A stretch of DNA of 12,840 nucleotides from a bacterium (GTDB taxonomy: Bacteria; Patescibacteriota; Patescibacteriia; UBA2591; DAOWAM01). The DNA is taken from contig DAOWAM010000009.1 in assembly GCA_030634585.1 (NCBI GenBank), forward strand, positions 1 to 12,840, written 5' to 3'. Positions 1-9,000 of this stretch are shown here, piece by piece (the first letter of the stretch is position 1; every line of letters starts with the position of its first letter). A program made the position numbers and the translations under genes. The notes below the pieces were generated by a model. The model worked only from the letters and a program-made list of their open reading frames with translations, did no database searches and was not told where the DNA came from.

Positions 1-5
1 AATAA

Positions 6-32
6 TTAGCAGTAACGTCGATAGAGTGCTAA
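6..32 (+). promoter_or_regulatory. CIRCE operator (HrcA-binding inverted repeat) of the groESL operon
   Basis: The left arm TTAGCAGTA (6-14) and right arm GAGTGCTAA (24-32) are separated by exactly 9 nt. The CIRCE consensus is TTAGCACTC-N9-GAGTGCTAA: the right arm matches 9 of 9 and the left arm 6 of 9. CIRCE is the operator of the heat-shock repressor HrcA and normally lies just upstream of groESL or dnaK operons, as it does here. It predicts repression at normal temperature and release when unfolded protein occupies GroEL. No convincing -35/-10 pair is visible between it and groES, so the promoter probably overlaps the operator or lies partly beyond the left edge. A further half-site (TTAACACTC, 33-41) directly abuts the right arm. 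Confidence 0.88.
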
Positions 33-90
33 TTAACACTCTAATTATTCCAAAATTATTTGAACATTTTAATCATTAATTTTAAAATTT

Positions 91-396
91 ATGGTAAAAG
101 AAATTAATCTTCAACCATTGGGAGACCGAGTAATCGTTCGACCAATTAATCAAGAAGAAATAACTAAATCAGGCATTGTTTTACCCGATACTGCCGAAAA
201 AGAAAAACCAGAACGAGGCGAAGTAGTTGCGGTTGGATCAGGAAAATTATTAGATAATGGTCAACGCGTGCCAATCAATGTAAAAGTTGGTCAGCGAGTG
301 GTTTTTAAGAAATACAGTCCAGATGAAATAAAAATGGACAATGAAAAATATCTGATTATTTCCGAAGAAGATATCTTAGCAATTATCAAAAAATAA
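91..396 (+). CDS. groES: Co-chaperonin GroES (Hsp10/Cpn10)
   Basis: This is the 10-kDa co-chaperonin. It forms a heptameric lid on GroEL and closes the folding chamber in the cytoplasm. The 101-residue length is normal for the family. The opening [12 protein letters not shown] (residues 7-18) is the classic N-terminal strand. Residues 21-34 correspond to the mobile loop, including GIVLPD (28-33), whose Ile-Val-Leu docks into the GroEL apical domain. [11 protein letters not shown] (41-51) and the C-terminal EEDILAII complete the fold. The ATG at 91 gives the expected family N-terminus. It has no recognisable Shine-Dalgarno sequence; the leader before it is almost pure A/T. The gene follows a CIRCE operator and ends 19 nt before groEL, so the two are surely co-transcribed. 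Nothing looks degraded. Confidence 0.98.
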   Translation: MVKEINLQPLGDRVIVRPINQEEITKSGIVLPDTAEKEKPERGEVVAVGSGKLLDNGQRVPINVKVGQRVVFKKYSPDEIKMDNEKYLIISEEDILAIIKK

Positions 397-415
397 ACAA
401 TTAACAACAAAAATT

Positions 416-2089
416 ATGGCAAAACAAATTCTTTACCGCGAAGCAGCTCGCGCGGCGCTTAAAAAAGGAGTTGATCAATTAGCCAACGCAGTAAAAGTAA
501 CATTAGGTCCACGTGGTCGAAACGTTGCTTTAGACGAAGGTTTTGGCGCTCCGTCGATTGTTAATGATGGGGTAACTGTGGCTAAAAAAATTGAATTAAA
601 AGACAAATTTGAAAATATGGGAGCACAATTAGTGCAAGAAGTTGCTTCAAAAACTAACGATGTGGCAGGAGATGGAACGACCACGGCGGTTATTTTGGCG
701 CAAGCGATTATTACCGAAGGGATTAAAAATGTAGCCGCTGGCGCTAATCCAATGTTAATTAAAAAAGGCATTGAGTTGGGAGTTAAAGAGGTAATTGATG
801 AATTAAAAACAAATGTGGCTAAACCGGTGGCTAGTCAAGAAGATATTAAACATATTGCCACAATTTCGGCCAATGATCCGGAAATTGGTAAAGTTATCGC
901 GGAAGCGATCAAAGAGGTGGGCAAAGATGGAATTATTACGGTAGAAGAATCACAATCTTTTGGCATTGAAAAAGAAGTAGTGGAAGGAATGCAATTTGAT
1001 AAAGGATATGTCTCACCTTACTTAGTGACTAATCCAGAAAAGATGGAAGCAGTTTATGAAGATGTTAATTTGCTAATTACTGATCAAAAAATTAGCGCGA
1101 TTGCCGATATTCTTCCCTTATTAGAAAAATTATCTAAAATTGGTAAAAAGAATTTAGTAATTATTGCCGAAGGAATAGAAGGCGAAGCGTTAGCCACCTT
1201 AGTGGTGAATAAAATTCGTGGTACTTTTAATACTTTGGCGATCGAATCGCCTGGCTTTGGCGATCAACGAACAGAAATATTGACCGACATTGCCGTATCT
1301 ACTGGTGGAAAAGTAATTTCAGAAAAAGTTGGTTTAAAATTAGCCAATACTAATCCAGAAGATTTGGGACAAGCGCGAAAAATAATTGCTACCAAAGAAA
1401 ATACCACAATTATTGAAGGACGAGGCAAACAAAAACAAATCGAAGAAAGAATTAATCAGATTAAACGCGCTATTGAATTATCTACTTCTGATTTTGATCG
1501 AGATAAATTGGCACAACGATTGGCAAAATTAGCTGGGGGAGTAGCAGTGATTAAAGTAGGTGCAGCTACGGAAACGGAACAAAAAGAAAAACAATTGCGA
1601 GTTGAAGACGCATTAGAATCAACCAAAGCGGCGATCGCTGAAGGAGTGGTGGTCGGTGGTGGCGTGGCTTTACTCAAATGTTTGCCAGTGTTAGATAAAA
1701 TTAAATTATCCGGCGAAGAAAAAATTGGCATAGATATTTTACGCCGAGCGTTAGAAGAACCAATTAGAACTTTGGCGGAAAATTCTGGTAAAGATAGCGC
1801 GGTAGTGGCCAATCGAGTTAAACAAGAATTAGTCAATCAACCTAATTTTGGCTATAACGCTGCTACTGATACTTACGAAGATTTAATTAAAGCAGGAATT
1901 ATTGATCCAGCCAAAGTAACTCGTTCTGCTCTACAGAATGCCGCCTCAATTGGCGCTATGATTTTGACTACGGAAGCAGTGGTGGCTGAATTACCAGCTC
2001 CACCAGCCAGTGGACCAGCCGGTGGTGGAATGCCTGGAGGAATGCCCGGTGGAATACCTGGTGGAATGCCTGGTGGAATGGGATATTAA
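416..2089 (+). CDS. groEL: Chaperonin GroEL (Hsp60/Cpn60)
   Basis: This is the 60-kDa ATP-dependent chaperonin that forms the double-ring folding chamber capped by GroES. It is 557 residues, slightly longer than the usual ~545. The N-terminal equatorial domain shows the nucleotide-binding stretches TLGPRGRNV (29-37), DGVTVAKK (51-58) and AGDGTTTA (84-91). Asp51, Asp86 and Asp398 correspond to the key ATPase aspartates of E. coli GroEL. The last lies in [12 protein letters not shown], followed by [12 protein letters not shown]. Apical-domain hallmarks include the [12 protein letters not shown] and ESPGFGDQR segments. The C-terminus is a Gly/Met/Pro tail ending GGMGY, as is usual for bacterial Group I chaperonins. 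No Shine-Dalgarno sequence precedes the ATG. The gene is the second of a CIRCE-controlled operon, and a strong hairpin terminator begins 20 nt after its TAA. It appears intact. Confidence 0.99.
   Translation: MAKQILYREAARAALKKGVDQLANAVKVTLGPRGRNVALDEGFGAPSIVNDGVTVAKKIELKDKFENMGAQLVQEVASKTNDVAGDGTTTAVILAQAIITEGIKNVAAGANPMLIKKGIELGVKEVIDELKTNVAKPVASQEDIKHIATISANDPEIGKVIAEAIKEVGKDGIITVEESQSFGIEKEVVEGMQFDKGYVSPYLVTNPEKMEAVYEDVNLLITDQKISAIADILPLLEKLSKIGKKNLVIIAEGIEGEALATLVVNKIRGTFNTLAIESPGFGDQRTEILTDIAVSTGGKVISEKVGLKLANTNPEDLGQARKIIATKENTTIIEGRGKQKQIEERINQIKRAIELSTSDFDRDKLAQRLAKLAGGVAVIKVGAATETEQKEKQLRVEDALESTKAAIAEGVVVGGGVALLKCLPVLDKIKLSGEEKIGIDILRRALEEPIRTLAENSGKDSAVVANRVKQELVNQPNFGYNAATDTYEDLIKAGIIDPAKVTRSALQNAASIGAMILTTEAVVAELPAPPASGPAGGGMPGGMPGGIPGGMPGGMGY
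2021..2083 (+). repeat. GGM-type repeat encoding the flexible GroEL C-terminal tail
   Basis: A degenerate 12-nt unit close to GGTGGAATGCCT is repeated about five times in frame, encoding Gly-Gly-Met-Pro units (one has Ile for Met). GGM tails are standard in bacterial GroEL and project into the cavity floor. The extra Pro in each unit makes this tail a little unusual, and the near-identity of the units makes it a candidate site for length variation by slippage. Confidence 0.85.
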
Positions 2090-2108
2090 AAATTATAAAA
2101 AATAGTTT

Positions 2109-2140
2109 AAAACTCGCCTCTTAAAAAAGAGGCGAGTTTT
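2109..2140 (+). terminator. Intrinsic terminator of the groESL operon
   Basis: A perfect 12-bp inverted repeat pairs 2109-2120 (AAAACTCGCCTC) with 2129-2140 (GAGGCGAGTTTT). Two more A-T pairs extend it inward and leave an AAAA loop. The stem core is GC-rich in a very AT-rich background and ends in a T run. The AAAA/TTTT flanks would let it act in both directions. It starts 20 nt after the groEL stop and separates the chaperonin operon from the genes to the right. Confidence 0.95.
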
Positions 2141-2143
2141 GTA

Positions 2144-2235
2144 ATACCAACAATGCTAATAATTACAAATAATATAAAGCATTATTAATTCAATTACTGT
2201 CTGTTATAGCGTTTACATTTTATTTTTGTTGGTAT
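2144..2235. repeat. 10-bp perfect inverted repeat bracketing the intergenic region
   Basis: ATACCAACAA (2144-2153) is the exact reverse complement of TTGTTGGTAT (2226-2235), with 72 nt between the arms. The right arm lies within the spacer of the predicted promoter and touches its -10 box. It could be paired operator half-sites, the ends of a small degenerate element, or chance in an AT-rich gap. No clear flanking target-site duplication is visible. Confidence 0.45.
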
Positions 2236-2240
2236 ATAAT
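2212..2240 (+). promoter_or_regulatory. Predicted sigma70-type promoter of the envelope/secretion operon
   Basis: TTTACA (2212-2217, five of six matches to TTGACA) and TATAAT (2235-2240, a perfect -10) are separated by the optimal 17 nt. Transcription would start near 2247, giving a leader of about 30 nt before the ATG at 2276. It lies downstream of the groESL terminator and is the only good promoter seen for the three genes to its right. It is predicted from sequence only. Confidence 0.75.
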
Positions 2241-2264
2241 TATTATATATAATAAGGTAAATCA

Positions 2265-2279
2265 ATGAGTAAAAGATGA
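2265..2279 (+). other. Possible 4-codon leader ORF (MSKR) overlapping the next start
   Basis: The ATG at 2265 begins the codons Met-Ser-Lys-Arg and stops at TGA 2277-2279. That stop overlaps the ATG at 2276 in an ATGA arrangement. The only Shine-Dalgarno-like sequence here, AAGG (2254-2257), is 7 nt upstream of this ATG, which is good spacing, but 18 nt upstream of the main start. This suggests coupled initiation, in which ribosomes load at 2265, terminate and restart at 2276. The AAGG could also be fortuitous, since other genes in the window lack any such site. Confidence 0.3.
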
Positions 2280-3046
2280 TTAACGCAAAACAAAAATTAT
2301 ATTTAATTGGATTTATTATTTTAGCTATTGGGATAATATTATTTGGTGCTAACCAAATATACAATCAGATTTATCAACCATTTGCTAAACCAATTGATTC
2401 ACAATTAACCGCTGATTTAAGTCAAATTGACTTGGCCGAACTACAAAATAAATTAAACGCGTCACAAATGAAAGACACGGACGATGACGGAATAACTGAT
2501 TTGATAGAAAATGCTAATTATCAAACTAGTCCTTATCTTGCCGATTCGGACAGTGATAGTTATAATGATAAAGAAGAAATTGACGCGGGTAGTAATCCGC
2601 TTGACCCACAATCAACACCGGCAAATATAAATATTGAACCAGTAGAACAACAAATAGAAGTAAAAGAACAAGAAGAAACGGAAATTAGCGCCGAAAGAAT
2701 TCGTCAAGCCCTACAATTAGCCGGAATGGATCAAGATATTTTACAACAAGTAAATGATCAAACCTTACTTGAACTTTATCAACAGACAGTGCAACAAACG
2801 GGAACAGATTTAATTAAATTACAAGAAACGCAACCGATAGAAACAGATAATGATCAGTTAACAAATTTAGATTTATCTAATTTATCTGATGTGGAAGAAA
2901 ATCAAATAATTAAACAATATTTGGAAACACTTACTTCAGATCAACTACGACAATTATTAATCGAACAAGGTATTGATTTGCAAACATTAAATCAACTTAG
3001 CGATCAAGATTTAAAAAATATTTTCGAACAAGTTATTAATGAATAA
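2276..3046 (+). CDS. Membrane-anchored protein with thrombospondin type 3-like calcium loops
   Basis: This is a 256-residue protein of unknown function. Residues 8-26 form one hydrophobic helix after a short Lys-containing N-terminus, so it is probably a type II-style membrane anchor with the rest outside. Residues 67-75 (DTDDDGITD) and 90-98 (DSDSDSYND) are thrombospondin type 3-like Asp loops, the second leading into EEIDAGSNPLDP. Such loops bind calcium in known families. A Glu/Gln-rich linker (about 120-138) follows. The remainder is acidic and helical, with two related modules (about 139-172 and 221-254) sharing the pattern R-Q-x-L-x(3)-G-[MI]-D...D-Q-x-L. There are no cysteines, unlike the next gene. 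In-frame TAA at 2270-2272 makes ATG 2276 the first possible start. It has its own promoter and lies 37 nt before the giant gene, with which it is probably co-transcribed. A structural or calcium-responsive envelope role is inference. Confidence 0.85.
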   Translation: MINAKQKLYLIGFIILAIGIILFGANQIYNQIYQPFAKPIDSQLTADLSQIDLAELQNKLNASQMKDTDDDGITDLIENANYQTSPYLADSDSDSYNDKEEIDAGSNPLDPQSTPANINIEPVEQQIEVKEQEETEISAERIRQALQLAGMDQDILQQVNDQTLLELYQQTVQQTGTDLIKLQETQPIETDNDQLTNLDLSNLSDVEENQIIKQYLETLTSDQLRQLLIEQGIDLQTLNQLSDQDLKNIFEQVINE

Positions 3047-3083
3047 TCAAATCAACAAAAATAATAAAATTAAAAAGTAGCAT

Positions 3084-6000
3084 ATGTTTAAAAAAAGTTT
3101 TTATCAGAAATTAGCTATCAGTTTTCTTTTATTAAGTTTGACTTTTATTTTAGTTAGTCCTGCTTTATTAGTTCCGCAACCAGTGCGGGCGGTATCGCCA
3201 TTTGTGGCAATTATAAATACGGCAAAAACTGTCTGGGATGCAACAAAAGACGTTGTTTCTGCGGCTTATAAACGTTTAGTACCAGTTTTATTTAAAAATG
3301 GTATTAATCTAGTGCTAAATAATATGGCGCGTGATACCGCCAAATATTTAGCCAGTGGAGGAGCAGGAGAAAAACCAGCTTTTTTGACAGATCCTCATTA
3401 TTGGACCAAAATGGGTGATGCCGCGGGAGGAGAATTTATTAATACGCTGGCGCAAAGTACCGGTTTTATTAATCAAAGCTTATGTGACCCAATCGATCCA
3501 ACGATTAAATTAAAAATGTTGACTAATTTAAATAAGAATTTATCAAAAGAAACATTATTAAGAAATGCTACTAATTTAGATAAAACGATCGAGGGAATAT
3601 TTGATCCGGAGAAGGCTTGTTCGTTAAGCAAAATTAACCAACGATTAAAAGAAGCGAGTAAAAAAAAGTTATTTGCTTTTGATACTGAATTGAGAGAAGG
3701 CTCCTTAAAGAAATATTTAACCGATCTTACTGTATTAATTAGTACGGATCCAAAGATTTTAGACACGCCAGCCAAAGAAGATTTACAAATAATTTGTGGC
3801 GTTCCGAATGAAGACAACGAATATGAATATGGTTTAGCCAATCAGCAAGTGATTGTACAAGATATAGTTGAACAAATAAAAGCGATTTCTGATAAAGCAA
3901 AAGAAAGTGAGAAAACAGCGATAAAAAATAAAATAAAAGATGTTTTAGCAGTTATCACGCTTTATCGTGCCAATAAAGAGGAAATTAAAGCAAACCATTA
4001 TCCACAGAGAATAGTGGATGGTAATTCTGTTCGTCCGCTTGATTATTATAGTAAAGTTAGCCAATATTGTTTGACACTAAACGAAGAATCTTTGCTTGAA
4101 GCAGAAGAACAAGAATATTTTGAATGTTCAAAATTGTATTATAGTGATGATAGTAGTTGTGCTGGCGCATCATATTCAAGTTGTACTGATGCATGGAAAC
4201 GGATTAAATTATATAGTAATCAGGCAATTAAATGGCAAGAGCAACTGACACAATTAACTGAATCATTAATTGATAAAGATGGAAAATTAGTTTTACCCAA
4301 TGAATCTGTAGCAACTAGTTTGGCCGACATGCAAAAAATGCTGAGTCCAGAAAATAGCGATATTGGCATAGAATTAAGTATGGCTAGTAATCTAGATTCA
4401 TTTATTACCAACAAGGTGACTGATAAACAAACGTGGGATCAGATTAATACATCTGGGGGAATAACATCAATGAATACGGCAATTTCTAATATTGTTAAAA
4501 CTCCATCTGCGTTAGTAAAAAAAGCAGGTGAAAAAAATGTAGAAAACGCCGATACTAGTTTAAAAACATATACCGGTGATTTATTAGCCGATACGGCTAA
4601 TGTTTTTATGGGTACATTGATGTCGCAATTAGTAAAACAGATTTTTGAAAAGGGGTTCAATGAGGAGACTAATCCCGATTCGGTTACTAGTGAAAATAAA
4701 ACATTTACTACAATTTCTAATCTTACAAAAGAACCAGTTAATACACTTTTTACTGGTTTATCGCGCGTTAATTTGAAACAAGGAGGACAAGTCGATGTAT
4801 TGAAAGAATTAATGTTGTGTCCAGAGAACGCAGCATATCAACAAGTGAATAATTGTGTTATCGATCAAAGATTTGCTCAAGCAATTCAACAGCAAAAAAC
4901 AATTAAACAAGCAGAGGCAGATGGTGATATTGATTTAATTTTAGACAAGAATAATATTGATGAGATATTAACTAAAATTAAAATATTACGTGCTAATCGA
5001 ATTGTACCATTAGGACTAGAAATTGCCGCTAATTTAATGAAACAAAACGATCCATCACTTTTTCTTTCACAGTATAGTTTAAAACAATTGATTGATGAAT
5101 TTGATGATGATCAAAGTCCTTTTTATCATTTAGTTGATCCTAATTGGGTGTTAAAGGCACCAGCAAGTCGTTGCCAAATAATGGGTTATGGGAATTTACC
5201 CTTATATGGTTCTAATGAACGACAAGAAGTTTGTCTTGATCGACAAAATTGTATTGATGAAGCAGAAGACGGAAGTTGTCTTACTTATGGTTATTGTGTG
5301 GCAGAAAAAAAGATTTGGCGTTTTCAGGGTGATTCTTGTGATCAGCAATTTTCTTCTTGTCTCGGATATCAACGACAAACTGACGGTCAGTCAGCTTATT
5401 ATTTAGCTGATACTTTAGATAATCAAGGTTGTGACGCGCAAACCGCTGGTTGTCAACAATATACCTTAAATTATGCTATCAATAGTGGTAGTTGGATTGA
5501 TCATGTCGATGCCAATATTGGTTGTCCTTATCCTGGTGGTTGTCGTTGTCAAATTCCCGCTTTGGGAAGTTGTGTAGTACCCGAAGGGTCAACGAGCTGC
5601 ACAATAGTTAATGAGAATGACTGTAATTTAACTAATCCTTACTATTTATATTTTAATCGACAAGCGGAAACATGTAGTGCTAAATCAGTTGGTTGCCATG
5701 AATATTTGCGTAATCAGGCTGATTTAGGAACTAATTTAATATTAAATAATAGTTTTACTGATTTTGTCGGTGATACTAATGATGAGACAGAAGATGTGTT
5801 TGCTCCTTGGGAAAGACAAGGGATTAATAGTGCTGGACAATCGATGACGGATATTTACGCGGTGAGCGATGGTTATCAAGATCAGCAAGCGATTAAAATA
5901 GTGACCGAGCAACAAGAAATCGTCAAAGGAATTGCACAAACGATTGTCATTACACCACAAGATTATGCACGTTATTTTACTGCTTTGGTTTATATAAAAA

Positions 6001-9000
6001 ACCAAGAAAATTTTACCGGCATTTGGAATTTATTAATTCAATCTGATTCCGAAGAAACAATAATTGCCGATGATAATCAATGGGATCAAGACAATTATGA
6101 TTGGCAACGGTATTGGCAAACAATCGAAGTACCAACAAATACTAACGAAATTACTTTATTTATCGGTACTTCTTTTCAAGATTCAACTGCTCAAGGATCA
6201 ATTTTGGTCGATGGCGTACAATTAGTGGAAACCAGCCAGCCAATTATTAATGAATTTGATTTACCAGCGTTAACTGATTATGGACAAATAAATCAGGTTT
6301 ATCTAAGACAATCTCCAGCGGAAATTGATTGTGATCTTAATTCTGATGACTACAATTCATTGGCGTGTGATGATTACGCTTTAACTTGCCAACCAGCGGA
6401 CGTTGGTTGTCAATTTTATTCTTCGGCAGTCGGAACGACTAAAATTCCGGCGGTGGTTAATCCAAATGATGTTTGTCCGGCTGAATGTGTTGGTTATGAT
6501 GATTATTATCAATCAGCGACTTTATTTGAAAATAGTATTCCAATAGTGCCGTTAATCCCTAATGGGGAAACTTGTTTGGCACAGGAAGTTGGTTGTGAGG
6601 AATTTACTAATTTAGAAAAACTAGCGCAAGGCGGAGAAGCTAAAGAATATTATTCTTATATTCGTCCTTGTCAAAAACTAAATGATACTTGCCAAGCTTA
6701 TTACACTTGGGTTGGTTCAGATGACTTTGGTTATCAATTAAAAAAATATGTTTTAAGAGCGGGTACTACTGGACCAGCAAAAGTTTCTATCGATGATACC
6801 GTATATGGAAAATGTGACAATGAAACGGACGCGACAATTAATCCGCATTGTCGAATCTTTTATAATAACGCGGGGCAGATTTACCCGACTATTTTTGAAG
6901 CAACTATTACTTGTTCGGAGAATTGTCAGCAATTAAGAAAAACAACACAAATTGATTTAGGTGATTGTTGGACAGATTTTCCTGATAGCGCTAGTTATAA
7001 TTCAACAACCGGAATTTGTACTTTTTCTGCTTTGTCAGATCAATCACGTTCTTGTTCGGCTTCCAGTGTTGGTTGTCGCGAATATAAAGGAAACAACGCT
7101 AATCAAGTAGTTAATATTTTGTCTGATGATTTTGAAAGTGGAAATTTAGATAATTGGAATAGTGGAGAAATTAGCTCAGAATCAGTGCATTTTCCTGGTA
7201 GTTCTTTATATCTTACTAATTTGACAAATCGTTCTTTAGAAATAAATAAGATTATTGTTGGCAGAAGTTATTTAGTTACTTTTTGGGCCAAGGGTAATGG
7301 TAATTTAGATATCAGCTTTGATAATTCTCAATCATTCGGTTCAGTTGATTTAAAAAATCAGTGGCAATCTTATCGTTTAGGACCAGTAATTGTTGGTAGT
7401 AGTTTATCGGTACCAACTAACATTGTTTTTAGCGGTTTTACCAATTTATATTTAGATAATTTTGTTTTACAACAAAACTCCAATCTTTACTTTATTAAAG
7501 ATTCTTGGCAGATTCCGGAGAGTTGTATTGATTCAACTCTTGGTTGCCAAACATATTATGACGCGACCAAACAAACACATTATTTAACTGGTTTTTCTCA
7601 TCTTTGTTCTGATCAGGCAGTTGGTTGCGAGGAAATGGTTGATACTCATAATTCTTCTCGGGCAACTGAATTTACTTTTAATCAAGATGCGACGGATGAT
7701 TTAATCAGCGATAATATTACGATTCCTGCTGATAATAAGGTTTATTTAGTTAATGACGCCCAAAAATATTGTTTATCGGTAGATAAAGGATGTCAGCAAT
7801 TTGGTTTGGCAAGTTATAATAATGATGGACAAATATCAGGTTATCAAGACGTTTATTTAAAAAATAATCCAGATAAATATAATAGCGATCGAAGTATTCT
7901 TTGTCGAGAACAACAACAAAATTGTACTGAGTTTAAGCCAATTGGTAATGCCGGTAATTCGGTTTATTTCAAAGATCCAACTGCAAATAATCAATTATGC
8001 GAATATCGTGAGGGAGTAGTAATTGCCGGGCAATCACTAAATGGTTGGTTTGAACAAGGGACTAATCAAGCATGTTATGATAATTATAATATTAAAAATT
8101 CAAATGAAGCAGGTTATTCAAATCAAGTAGGAATTTGTCCATCTCAACAAGCTAGTTGTACTAAATTTACTGATCCAGATGCCGATCAAAATTATTATTA
8201 TTTAAAAAATAATCAATTAGATGAAACTTCTTGTCAGGGACAAGTCAGTAAAAAAGAAGGGTGTATTTTATTTAATGATAATAGCAATCCATATAATTAT
8301 TATGATAGTAAATCAACGTACGAAAATAATCTATCTGAAGAATTAGTTATCCCCGTCAATGGTGACGAAAATAACGATACGAATATTATTTTGAAAGTTC
8401 GACCGGATCGTGTTTGTGCGCAATGGGAATGGTGTAAAAATTCATTTGTCCAACAATTGGACGGTGGACAAACTCAAGCAGTTTGTAGTCAACTTGGTTT
8501 ATGTAATCAATTAATTGGTCACGGTAATAATGCCCAATGTGTTGGTTGGGAAACTGATTCGCCATTTTTAGACAAGGATTATTATACAGACGAGCGAAAA
8601 GTTTCTTATGCTGGCGGAATTGATTATTCGGGAATCGCAATCGCTGACCAGTATTTACCGGATCAATTACAAATAAATTATAATCAGGATAACAACTATT
8701 TTTATCTTGATTCGGTAATTAAAGAGGGTGTTAATGGTGTGTCTTGTTCAAGTAACAATGATTGTCTAAATGGTTCAATTTGCCAAGATAACAAATGTAT
8801 CTTATTACCAGCAACACGCGCTTACACAGAAAAAGACGCACCGTTTACTAATTCGATGTGGGATATTTATCACCAACAAGTTAATTATTGTCAATCCAAT
8901 AGTTGTCAAGATAGTTATTATAAGGTTGGTTATGGAACAAAAGGAATGGAAAAACGTTATTTTGATGTAGATGAAACTATTTTTAATTATGTTTGTTCGG

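Noticed and set aside
60..88. Promoter-like pair TTGAAC-N17-TAAAAT before groES
   Set aside because: The implied transcription start would fall inside the first codons of groES, so it cannot express the full gene. It is probably chance in AT-rich DNA.
475..1836. Long open frames on the - strand opposite groEL
   Set aside because: They are antisense shadows of a highly conserved gene, with compositions that mirror groEL codons and no recognisable protein features.
2152..2183. Weak hairpin AATGCT/AGCATT in the gap after groEL
   Set aside because: It has only 6 bp with a 20-nt loop and no associated signal, so it is not convincing as an RNA element.
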